From positions 1-42,314 of the IMG/VR virus record IMGVR_UViG_3300008050_000102: a DNA stretch of 42,314 bases. The stretch is one strand, 5' to 3'. Shown piece by piece: positions 26,504-34,344 of this stretch. The position numbers and the translations under genes are program-made. The first letter of the stretch is position 1. The number at the start of each line of letters is the position of its first letter. Origin of the DNA: a virus. The notes beneath the pieces are model-generated. The model had not been told where the DNA came from and made no database searches. It was given only the letters and a program-made list of their open reading frames with translations.

Positions 26504-28528
26504 TCAACTTGTTATAAGTTCTAATTCTGCATCGCTTAAAGCTTCTTTGTATACTCTTAGTGATTTTATTTTACCATAAAAAGGTGAACCAGTTCCACCA
26601 GAGTTAGCGTTTAATTCCGTCATAGTTCCCGCGGTTAGAGCTTCATCTCTTGAATCTACTGATCGCTCCACTCCGTTTATCCAAAGAGCAAACTCAGTGG
26701 CTTTGTATTTAAAAGCCATTTTGTTAAAATTAGTAATGTCAAGAGCAGTAGAATAAGTCAGATTTATATCGTTACCTGAATTGTTAGTATGAAATCCTCT
26801 CATTTCATCTGCGTCGTTATTGAACCCCCAGAATATACGATGCGTGGTGGAGGTGTCTGCAGGACTTAAACTAAATAACTCAAATGACCCTGAGTCACTT
26901 GTTAAAGCGGCTATATCAGCATACACGACCCCTGATACGCTATCAAAATCTGCTGCAACTCCAGCGCTATTACAAGTCTCCGTAGCTCGCGTTACTGCAA
27001 CCCCGTGTGTTGGGATATACGATGTTGGGTAAGCGCTTTCTACAAACTGAGCGCCCCAAACAAACACGGAGGTCGTAGCGCTTTCGTTTACTCTATCTAT
27101 ATCTACCTCGAAACTACCAGTAGTAGCATCTGTTGTAAAAGAAAACCCAATTCTATACCACCCGTTACCATAATCCTCTAATATCTCACTCGTCCTGGTC
27201 CCGCTATTATGCGAACTCGAATAAGCTAAAGAATTATCACTCCAGTCATAAGCTCTTCTAAATAAAGTGCCTGAGGTTCTGAATCCCACTGTAGTCCTTC
27301 CTCCATTTACTAAATCATCGTTTTTCACAAATACGCTAATAGAATAAACAGTGCTGTCACTAACAGATACGCTATTAACTTTTATTCTATCATTACCATC
27401 ATTCCCTTCTTTCGTTACTCTACTTGCGCCTTGAGTGCCTTTAGGACTTGTAGTTATATTATCGGTTACAGTTGTATTTGACGCGGTAAATTGAGTAAGT
27501 TTTTCGCTATATGGTATTAAATTTGTACTCGCTGGTTCTAAAAGCAAATGCCCTTCAGGATTGTTTAAGAAGTCTATTCGTGGGATGTCACCTACTATAT
27601 CTGATATTTGTTTAACTGAGATGCTGCTTATAGTTACATAGTCGGTTGTTGAAGCTGAAGCAGAGGCATCAAGATTAAAATACCAAGCGTCGTTATCCGC
27701 GTCCCTTGTATAATAAAACGTATGAGTTCCTACCCCTTGTTTGGGCAAAGCGTTATAAGTATCTCCATCATAATATTGTATAACTGTTCCCGCAGAAAAT
27801 GAAGTCGCTTGTATAGTGTACGTTACTTTATAAGACTTTCCATCTTCAGTAATTGAATTTTGCCTCAGTCGATTATATTGGTCTGTATTTATACTTGTTA
27901 TAGTAAGACCGTTCTCATTATAACTATCAATAGCTCCATCCATCGAAGCCCAATCCTCGCCGAGTTCTTCAACGGATACGTCTTTAACTGAACCAATAAA
28001 GGAATCCTCACTGTCAATTCTTATTCTATCCGTTGAAGTTGCAACTATGTACTCAGTTTTAATTCCTATCGTTGTATGCCCTTCTCCATTAACACTACCC
28101 ATTTTAAAAAGTACTCTGCCTCGAGTTAATGAAACAACCTCAAACGTTACTTTATAAGACTTACCTATAACTGGCAACCAAACACTTTGATTAATGTCAG
28201 CATTACTTGTTCCGTCTGCTTCTGCTACTCCTGAAACAGTATTAATATTCCAATTAGAATTTACATTCCAAGATGTAGCACTTGAAAAATCTCCATTTAC
28301 TACAAGCTCACTTCCCGTTGCACTAAAATCTCCATTCTGGACTAACTCAGTGGAAGCGTCTGACATCTGCTTGATTAACCCATCTCTACCCACGTATGTA
28401 GCGTCAGTACCTCTAGTTACAGTAAACTCTGTATTAAGGTATTTATCCCCAACTTGCTTATGAGCTAAGAGCTTACCTTCTTTGGTAGCCCAATTTCCAT
28501 CCCCTAATTTTACTACTGCTTCCGCCAT
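26504..28528 (-). CDS. Tail fibre/receptor-binding protein with CBM- and LamG-like modules
   Basis: The product is 674 aa. Residues 1-65 are a short unique N-terminus. Residues about 65-310 hold two carbohydrate-binding-module-like jelly rolls, the second ending in DYVTISSISVKQI. At about 326 comes HLLLEPASTNLIPYSE, which opens a module ending with GNGWYRIGFSFTTDAT and AYPTSYIPTHGVAVTRATET (to about 515). Residues about 520-670 are LamG-like, closing with KIKSLRVYKEALSDAELE. This layout is common in phage tail fibres that bind polysaccharide. The start overlaps the stop of the 960-aa fibre gene, whose C-terminal half has the same order. It probably binds host surface glycans. Confidence 0.75.
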   Translation of the reverse strand: MAEAVVKLGDGNWATKEGKLLAHKQVGDKYLNTEFTVTRGTDATYVGRDGLIKQMSDASTELVQNGDFSATGSELVVNGDFSSATSWNVNSNWNINTVSGVAEADGTSNADINQSVWLPVIGKSYKVTFEVVSLTRGRVLFKMGSVNGEGHTTIGIKTEYIVATSTDRIRIDSEDSFIGSVKDVSVEELGEDWASMDGAIDSYNENGLTITSINTDQYNRLRQNSITEDGKSYKVTYTIQATSFSAGTVIQYYDGDTYNALPKQGVGTHTFYYTRDADNDAWYFNLDASASASTTDYVTISSISVKQISDIVGDIPRIDFLNNPEGHLLLEPASTNLIPYSEKLTQFTASNTTVTDNITTSPKGTQGASRVTKEGNDGNDRIKVNSVSVSDSTVYSISVFVKNDDLVNGGRTTVGFRTSGTLFRRAYDWSDNSLAYSSSHNSGTRTSEILEDYGNGWYRIGFSFTTDATTGSFEVDIDRVNESATTSVFVWGAQFVESAYPTSYIPTHGVAVTRATETCNSAGVAADFDSVSGVVYADIAALTSDSGSFELFSLSPADTSTTHRIFWGFNNDADEMRGFHTNNSGNDINLTYSTALDITNFNKMAFKYKATEFALWINGVERSVDSRDEALTAGTMTELNANSGGTGSPFYGKIKSLRVYKEALSDAELELITS

Positions 28529-31410
28529 TATTGTACTGTATATCCATTAGCGGTTGCTAACTCACCGAAATTATTATAACTGTCACCCGTTAAAGCTTCT
28601 AATTCATCATCTGTCAAGATCTCATCAAAATAGGCTAAGCACTTTATCTTACCCTTCCATGCGGAACCACCACCACCACTATCAAAATTTATCTCGGAAA
28701 ACGTGTCAGCACTCCATAAGGGATCTGTGCTTGTGTCTGTGGCTATTTGATCGCCATCAACATACCAAGCCCAGTCATCATCTTTGTACCTAAAGGCCAC
28801 CTTTTTAAAAGTGGATAACTGAGCTGATGTGTACGCGCTACTGGACGAAAGACTGAGGTTAGGTACAATATCGTCAGCGTGGCCTTTTCGACTACCAACA
28901 GAAAATTTACCATTGGTGTCGAGGGCGATCCAAGCTCTATTAGCAGTGGTGCCATCGCTAATAGCTATAGCTTTCCAAGTAGAAGTTATAGGTTCGCCAA
29001 ATATTGAAGCTACCTCTATATACAGAGCGCCTTCAGTACTATCTATAAGAGATGTATTCCCAGATCCCGCCATAGTCTCTTCACTTCGTGTTACCGAAGC
29101 ACCTGTATGGGTTGGGATGTATGAAGTTGGGTAAGCGCCTAGTTCAGTTTGAGCTCCCCATATATACACACCTGTACCATCTGCATCGAAGGAGATGTCC
29201 TCATCTGCCTCAGCTAAATAAACCTTCAAATAGGAGGTGGTTGTAGAACCTATATCGCCTGTTACCGAACATCTATACCATCCGTTGCCGTAGTCCTCTA
29301 TAGTAGACGAAACATAAGTGGCGTTAGTCCCAGTGTCTTGAGTTTGACCTATTGCACCGTTATCTAAGTCAAAATAAGCGTAGATATATACACTAGTGGA
29401 AGCATCTTGAAACATTAATCTAATCCAATCTTGTGTGCTCTTTTTTGCAAAAATACTCACCGTGTAGGTTTCATCTGCTACAGTGGTGAAAGACGCTGTT
29501 CTAATGTTGTGCGTGTTATCAGAATCATCTGCGGCCAAGAATACCGTTGTGGCTGTGCCATCTGGCGCTGTGATACTAGGCGCTATTGCAGAGGTTGAGC
29601 GAGTCCTGTTCCATCCTGAGGTATTCTCTGAATAAGGAACTAAATTTGTCCTTTCTGGCTCAAGCAATATATGCCCGTTCAACCCGTCTTTATCGTAACT
29701 TATCCTTGGGATATCTAGGTCGTCTGCTAGGGTTATATCTTTTAAAGAAACATTACTAAGTTCTATATAATCAGTGGCTTCCCCAGCGCCACTGCCAGCG
29801 GCTATAAGATTAAATATAACACCCGTTACCCCAATCGTAGCGGTTTTAAAATAAGTAACGTGAGTTCCAAGAGTAGTCTCCAGAGCAACACCATAACTAT
29901 CGCCATCCCAAAGCGTAAATGAATCAATGTCACCATCGGGATCAGAAAACCCTGAAACAGTATACTCTAGTCTATATGTTTTACCAGTAACTAAAGTGTG
30001 CCCAATATTTTGAACCCTATGCAGCGAATAGGATGCCTCGTTTACAGTTGTTATTCGTAACCCATTTTCAGTGATGCTCATCTGACCCGTCGGGGTGGAA
30101 TAATCTGCCCACCTATCGTTTGGGTCGAGTTTTTCTATAGATAGATCTTTAATTTCGTAAAATGCTCCAGTAGGGATCTTTTCATCAGGGCAAAAAATAA
30201 GAGCCATCTTTCTGTCATCCCCGTAAACTGGATCATTTATAGCCGTACATCTAAAATATATATCCGCCTCTACCCACTCTCCAGCATTAAGGCTGTGATA
30301 TTGAGGTGAGATTTGATCATGCCCCCCATAAGTTGTTTCTATAGCAACCTTGAAATCAGATTGAGCTACCGAGCATCTAAATTTAGCTCTAAAGCGGAAG
30401 GATTTACCTACTTCAAGTATACCACCACCCTCCTCACCTATATATTGATATATCCTTTGGTGCCAAGTTTGGTCTGTAAACTGCTTCGTTATGGTACATC
30501 TAATACCCCCTTCTATAGCTTCAAACTTTTTTAAACCATCATCGTAAGCACTCTCTTTCCACTCAGCAAATTGTAATCCGCCATCCAAACCAGTTTGTGA
30601 AGCAGGAGAAGAGTCAGAGAAATCTGCGTTAGGTAGTATATTGCTTGATATATCACTAAAATCCCCGTTTAAAATAAGTTCACTTTCCCCAACTACATCC
30701 TGCATATCTTGCAATAACCCGTCTGGTCCTACGCGCATAGCGCTGGAGTCGCGGGAGAAGGTAAAGTCTGAGGATGTGTCTTGGACTAGTAGATCTGTAA
30801 TCTCCAAGTATTCCTCCGCTGATCCCGTGCCTTGATACATCCGCAAAGTCTGTGGCGAAGTATCCGTGCGTACAAAAAATTCATACTCTTGAAAATCAGT
30901 ATCTAAGATAGGATTTGTATCTACAGAATTATCTATGTCAGTTAATGATCCTACTGAGAGGAAAGCCGCGGCTCTAGTTCCCCTTGCTTTGAATGTAACT
31001 CTGTACTGAGCGCCAGCCTCGTTCAAAAGAGTTGTACCCCTCTTGAGCCCGACTCCTGTAGTACCATTGTATGTTATTCTTAAGACATTATCAGCACTAA
31101 CGTGCGTTATGAGTTGTCCTGCATCATCAGTATTCCAAGGCAACCCAGTAGTATTCGTAGTAAAGTCCTCGCTGTGAGTAACTGTTGGTTCAGATTTTAC
31201 AGACCGCATCTTCCCGTCACTATAGCTCGTAGGAGTTAATAGTATAGAAGCCTTATCTAGGATATCCCCTTTAGAGATGTCTATAATAGTATCTCTAGAA
31301 TCTTTACGATTTTCCGTATAGGTAGATCTACCGCCTAAAGCGCCTAGCAGACGTCCTATAGCAGACTGTACCGCTGTAGATGCGGTTAAAAATGATGATA
31401 AACCTAGCAT
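28528..31410 (-). CDS. Long tail fibre/receptor-binding protein with CBM- and LamG-like modules
   Basis: The product is 960 aa. The N-terminus (MLGLSSFLTASTAVQSAIGR) with a short Gly-Gly turn differs from the neighbouring 674-aa fibre and may be the virion attachment part. Residues about 75-215, 240-430 and 430-560 are successive jelly-roll-like modules, the last ending DYIELSNVSLKDI. At about 580 the ILLEPERTNLVPYSENTSGW module begins, running to YPTSYIPTHTGASVTRSEET near 770. Residues about 790-945 are LamG-like, with WAWYVDGDQI and CLAYFDEILTDDELEAL. The shared C-terminal order with the next gene shows duplication of a receptor-binding block. No depolymerase catalytic motif is visible. Confidence 0.75.
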   Translation of the reverse strand: MLGLSSFLTASTAVQSAIGRLLGALGGRSTYTENRKDSRDTIIDISKGDILDKASILLTPTSYSDGKMRSVKSEPTVTHSEDFTTNTTGLPWNTDDAGQLITHVSADNVLRITYNGTTGVGLKRGTTLLNEAGAQYRVTFKARGTRAAAFLSVGSLTDIDNSVDTNPILDTDFQEYEFFVRTDTSPQTLRMYQGTGSAEEYLEITDLLVQDTSSDFTFSRDSSAMRVGPDGLLQDMQDVVGESELILNGDFSDISSNILPNADFSDSSPASQTGLDGGLQFAEWKESAYDDGLKKFEAIEGGIRCTITKQFTDQTWHQRIYQYIGEEGGGILEVGKSFRFRAKFRCSVAQSDFKVAIETTYGGHDQISPQYHSLNAGEWVEADIYFRCTAINDPVYGDDRKMALIFCPDEKIPTGAFYEIKDLSIEKLDPNDRWADYSTPTGQMSITENGLRITTVNEASYSLHRVQNIGHTLVTGKTYRLEYTVSGFSDPDGDIDSFTLWDGDSYGVALETTLGTHVTYFKTATIGVTGVIFNLIAAGSGAGEATDYIELSNVSLKDITLADDLDIPRISYDKDGLNGHILLEPERTNLVPYSENTSGWNRTRSTSAIAPSITAPDGTATTVFLAADDSDNTHNIRTASFTTVADETYTVSIFAKKSTQDWIRLMFQDASTSVYIYAYFDLDNGAIGQTQDTGTNATYVSSTIEDYGNGWYRCSVTGDIGSTTTSYLKVYLAEADEDISFDADGTGVYIWGAQTELGAYPTSYIPTHTGASVTRSEETMAGSGNTSLIDSTEGALYIEVASIFGEPITSTWKAIAISDGTTANRAWIALDTNGKFSVGSRKGHADDIVPNLSLSSSSAYTSAQLSTFKKVAFRYKDDDWAWYVDGDQIATDTSTDPLWSADTFSEINFDSGGGGSAWKGKIKCLAYFDEILTDDELEALTGDSYNNFGELATANGYTVQ

Positions 31411-31439
31411 TCGTAGCGCTCAGCCATGATTTTATATTG

Positions 31440-31844
31440 TTAAGAAAGTGTTACCGCAGAGCTGTCTAATCCGAATACTGCGTAATCTACTAAAGAGTCA
31501 ACTCTAGTGGAATAAACCTTGTATGTCTTATCCACTGCAACGGGGATAAAACAAAATTCACCCCCAGCTATTTTAGCAACCAAAGCGGTAGAATCCGTAT
31601 GATTATAAACATATACGTAATTTTCCTTTTCCTTCTCTAGATTCTTTACATATAGGTAACCAGAAACAAGCTTGTCATCTGCTTTATATACAACAAGTGC
31701 ATTATCATGTATAGTTGTTTTTAAAACTTTAGCTCTAACTAAAACCCCAGAATCTGCCGTAACAGAAGAACTGGCAACCACATTTACGGGGCTGGATAAT
31801 ACAGAATTACTGCTTAAAGTGAAACCTATTTTTAAGCTTCCCAT
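31440..31844 (-). CDS. Small virion protein, second of a paralogous pair
   Basis: The 134-aa beta-rich product includes SGYLYVKNLEKEKENYVYVY, then AKIAGGEFCFIPVAVDKTYKV and a closing VDYAVFGLDSS strand. The Y-x-K-N ... G-E/D-x-C-F-x-P-x-x-x-x-K/N-x-x-x-V core is shared with the 134-aa protein encoded just upstream, and the two are the same length. Proteins with this layout are familiar from marine podovirus structural modules. Their function is not known to me. It overlaps the stop/start of its paralogue and precedes the 960-aa fibre, so a fibre-base or decoration role is plausible. Confidence 0.6.
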   Translation of the reverse strand: MGSLKIGFTLSSNSVLSSPVNVVASSSVTADSGVLVRAKVLKTTIHDNALVVYKADDKLVSGYLYVKNLEKEKENYVYVYNHTDSTALVAKIAGGEFCFIPVAVDKTYKVYSTRVDSLVDYAVFGLDSSAVTLS

Positions 31845-32248
31845 TATGCTTCAAAGACTAGCATATACTCAATAGTAAACGTAGTGCTTATGCTAGGAGT
31901 AATTTTAATATCATTAGTGTCTGCACTCGCAGACCAAGGTAGAAAACACCAATCACCAGCATAAAGCCTTCCTATTTCTTCCGAGTTGATTGAAAGAGTG
32001 CAGTATTCCGAAGAAACAGTGCTTGTGTTTTTAATATAAACTTTGTGTGCTTTTGCAGCTGTATAATCTGCTCCGTCAAATAAAACATATGCTGAATCAG
32101 ATAAAGTTGTTTTCCTCCCTACTCCAGTAGTTTGGTCTAATCCAGTTACGCCACCTTGTTTTGTTAGGGTAGCCGAAGTGGAAAGTGAAAGAGCGTCACC
32201 CGTTAGGTCAGAGCTCGAAAGTGTTAATGTTGCAGTTGTTGTTGCCAT
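31844..32248 (-). CDS. Small virion protein, first of a paralogous pair
   Basis: The 134-aa product starts with a Thr/Ser/Leu-rich stretch (TATLTLSSSDLTGDALSLS), then KAHKVYIKNTSTVSSEYC, IGRLYAGDWCFLPWSASADT and a closing FTIEYMLVFEA strand. It aligns by eye with the next gene's product around the YIKN and GDWCFLP elements, which suggests a tandem duplication. It is beta-rich with no signal or membrane helix. A TATATTTGC box is 32 bases ahead of its start, so it may head a transcript running into the two long fibres. The role is unknown beyond probable virion decoration or fibre assembly. Confidence 0.6.
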   Translation of the reverse strand: MATTTATLTLSSSDLTGDALSLSTSATLTKQGGVTGLDQTTGVGRKTTLSDSAYVLFDGADYTAAKAHKVYIKNTSTVSSEYCTLSINSEEIGRLYAGDWCFLPWSASADTNDIKITPSISTTFTIEYMLVFEA

Positions 32249-32279
32249 CTTAATGGTAGTTGATAATTATTTATATGTG

Positions 32280-32287
32280 CAAATATA
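32280..32287 (-). promoter_or_regulatory. TATATTTGC promoter-like box before the fibre block
   Basis: The minus strand reads TATATTTGCACAT 32 bases before the start at 32248. It is the same 9-mer seen at three other gene starts. There is no TTG at the expected -33 position. Confidence 0.4.
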
Positions 32288-32288
32288 G

Positions 32289-32474
32289 TTATTTATGACT
32301 GACTAATTTAAACTCCGCTGACTCTAGTGAACCTTTATGAGGTTCATACTCCCCTTTCATCAAAAAGTACCTTCCTCGATCTTCCATCCAATGGTAGCCC
32401 TTGGGAGGGGCTACTTTTATTTTCCTGTTAGAAACGTTAAGCTCCCCGCCTTTATTTTTCTTTATAACTTCCAT
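32289..32474 (-). CDS. Small conserved phage protein, 61 aa
   Basis: The product begins with a lysine-rich stretch and contains APPKGYHWMEDRGRYFLMKG and a final EPHKGSLESAEFKLVSHK. I recall the PPKGxHWM-x-x-x-x-x-YxLM-x-G ... PHxGAxxxAxF pattern from small proteins scattered through marine phage structural modules. That pattern supports this being a real gene, but its role is not known to me. The start ATG shares its A with the stop of the collagen-like fibre gene (TAATG at 32472-32476), so translation is coupled. Confidence 0.6.
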   Translation of the reverse strand: MEVIKKNKGGELNVSNRKIKVAPPKGYHWMEDRGRYFLMKGEYEPHKGSLESAEFKLVSHK

Positions 32475-33931
32475 TATGATGCTATTACAGCACTTGACAC
32501 AGTATATCTATCAGCCCAATCCATTAATAAAACTATTGTAACAAAAGTATTTGAACTACCCGTAACGTCAGCATCGGCTTGAATGGATATCTTCATTGCC
32601 TCACCTTTTGCTATGGAAGCCCCGTCAAATAAAAAATGTACAACATCGTTGTCATCTGTGGTGGTCACGGCAACTGTTTCTGCTTCTACTGACGCTTTAG
32701 TTCCTGATCCTATAGGATCTTTCCATACAGTCATAGTTAGATTTCCATCAGAGCCTGATAAAGAGCTAAATCTCATCTGAGCGCTTAAAACTGTTACGGC
32801 ACACGGCGCTACCCAATCGGTGTATGCGTTTCCTTCTGTTGTGTATTCATTTGGAGGGCCATTTAAAGGAAGGTAATGAAGAGTTGTACTAATATCATCA
32901 AAATACCCACATGATATATAACTAAATGTTTTAGACGTAAAAACCCCATCAGTATCAATTTTTGCGGCCACAGCGTTATTCTGACCAAATAATACATTTT
33001 TATCCTCTGAGGAGTTAATAATCAAATCGCCATCAGCAGAGCCCGTCATTATGTTATCAACAGAATCCGACACACCGATGGTAACTGTATTTTCGTCATT
33101 TTGAAGGCGAATCTGAGGGGTGATTTCATCATCAGTCCCTATGTGTAATCGATCTACGCCAAAAGTAAGATTAGCTTCAGATGTTAAAGCACCCGTCGCG
33201 TTTCCTGTTAATATCTGGTTAGCGCCAACTGTTGTCAACCCTGTGCCTCCGTTAGCCACGGTTACTGTGTCTGTTAAAGTAGATCCTGCTGCTGGTACTG
33301 TTATAGGTCCTGAACCATCGAAATTAACTCCGTTGATAGCTCTTGGTGTTGCAAGAGTTGTTGCGTCTGCAGCTAAAGTTGCAGTAGCGGCGTTTCCAGT
33401 TGTATCTTGGTTTAAAGTCTCTACAGCTAAAACTAAAGTTCCGTCCCCTGTAGTTGCCGCTAACCCAGATCCAGCTAAGTTGGATGCAGCTACTGCAGCT
33501 GGAGTCGCTCCACCGACAATTATATTACCGTTAGAAGTAAGATCTACAGCGTTTATAGATCCAGCCCCGTTTCCAATTAAAACTCCACCACTTGTATGAG
33601 AGGCTACTCCCGTTCCTCCTTTCGTAACAGGTAATGATCCAGCCGTTTGAGGATCCGATAAATTTACCTGTAACTCCCCAGAATTTATAGTAAGGCCTCC
33701 TTGATATTTTAAATCAGCTGTTAAAGAAGTTCCAGTAAGATCTAATCCGTCCCCCGCAGTAAAAGAGGTCCCATCTGCGCCATCTGCGCCTGCTGGACCC
33801 GTAGGACCTGCAACCGTAGAGTCTGCCCCTGTATCTCCTTTAGGTCCTTTTGACGTAACGGAGATAGAAGAATTAGTTGGGGTAGTTACCGTAACAGATA
33901 TACCGCTAGTTGTTGTTATTTCTACACTCAT
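32474..33931 (-). CDS. Collagen-like tail fibre protein
   Basis: The product is 485 aa. Residues 1-28 are a Thr/Ser/Val-rich strand region. Residues about 29-55 are Gly-X-Y collagen-like repeats (GPKGDTGAD and GPTGPAGADGADG), expected to form a trimeric stalk. Residues about 60-250 are Gly-, Thr- and Asn-rich with LPVTKGGTGVASHTSGG and TVANGGTGLTTVGANQIL elements, typical of trimeric tail fibre shafts. The C-terminal 150 residues (from about YFDDISTTLHYLPLNG) form a beta-rich tip. The start overlaps the BppU-like gene by 4 bases. It is likely a host-contacting fibre attached through that adaptor. No intramolecular chaperone motif is recognised. Confidence 0.75.
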   Translation of the reverse strand: MSVEITTTSGISVTVTTPTNSSISVTSKGPKGDTGADSTVAGPTGPAGADGADGTSFTAGDGLDLTGTSLTADLKYQGGLTINSGELQVNLSDPQTAGSLPVTKGGTGVASHTSGGVLIGNGAGSINAVDLTSNGNIIVGGATPAAVAASNLAGSGLAATTGDGTLVLAVETLNQDTTGNAATATLAADATTLATPRAINGVNFDGSGPITVPAAGSTLTDTVTVANGGTGLTTVGANQILTGNATGALTSEANLTFGVDRLHIGTDDEITPQIRLQNDENTVTIGVSDSVDNIMTGSADGDLIINSSEDKNVLFGQNNAVAAKIDTDGVFTSKTFSYISCGYFDDISTTLHYLPLNGPPNEYTTEGNAYTDWVAPCAVTVLSAQMRFSSLSGSDGNLTMTVWKDPIGSGTKASVEAETVAVTTTDDNDVVHFLFDGASIAKGEAMKISIQADADVTGSSNTFVTIVLLMDWADRYTVSSAVIAS

Positions 33932-34344
33932 ATAGATTTAGATATATCCTCATTAACAATAAAGGATCCTCTTAAGACGGTTGTATGCGTGTCTACTCCA
34001 GAAGAAGTCGGGAGGACGTACTGTAAATCATAAGTGTATTTACCTGGTTTTATACCCCTCATAGTAGCTGCCGTAGCTGTTATAGTTACGTTTCCGCTAT
34101 CATCTAGAACGAAGGCCTCGAAAGTATTATCCACCTTCTTACCAAGATTTGTGCTGCCTAAAACAGGATCTTTTGATTTCTTAGAATGCCCCCAAACTTG
34201 CATTAAAAAAGAATAGTTATCAGTTACTAACTGTAAAGCCGTTCCTGAAGAATCCTTCATGGTTACGGTTAAGGAAAACGTGTCTCCTTGTCTGCACGTA
34301 ATATCTAATCTCTCCGAGACGTCTAAATTAACTCGATTTGCCAT
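33928..34344 (-). CDS. BppU-N-like fibre adaptor, immunoglobulin-like fold
   Basis: The 138-aa product has LDITCRQGDTFSLTVTMKDS in residues 12-31, then a YSFLMQVW strand, and near the end GKYTYDLQYVLPTSSGVDTH with TVLRGSFIVNEDIS. The R/K-QGD-T-F/W-x-x-x-V opening and the G-x-Y-x-YDLQ ... G-x-F-x-V-x-x-D-I-S ending are the pattern I know from the N-terminal domain of baseplate upper proteins (BppU type), which docks receptor-binding fibres to the virion. It starts in an overlap with the portal stop and ends overlapping the collagen-like fibre, so it probably joins that fibre to the capsid or tail. Confidence 0.65.
   Translation of the reverse strand: MANRVNLDVSERLDITCRQGDTFSLTVTMKDSSGTALQLVTDNYSFLMQVWGHSKKSKDPVLGSTNLGKKVDNTFEAFVLDDSGNVTITATAATMRGIKPGKYTYDLQYVLPTSSGVDTHTTVLRGSFIVNEDISKSI

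Noticed and set aside
31410-31440. A 7-codon mini-ORF (MAERYEC) just before the long fibre gene, possible leader peptide
   Set aside because: It is too short to separate from chance, and nothing around it suggests attenuation.
33120-33599. A plus-strand 159-aa ORF rich in Val, Pro and Ala
   Set aside because: It is antisense to the Gly/Thr-rich repeats of the collagen-like fibre; low-complexity repeats commonly keep the opposite frame open.
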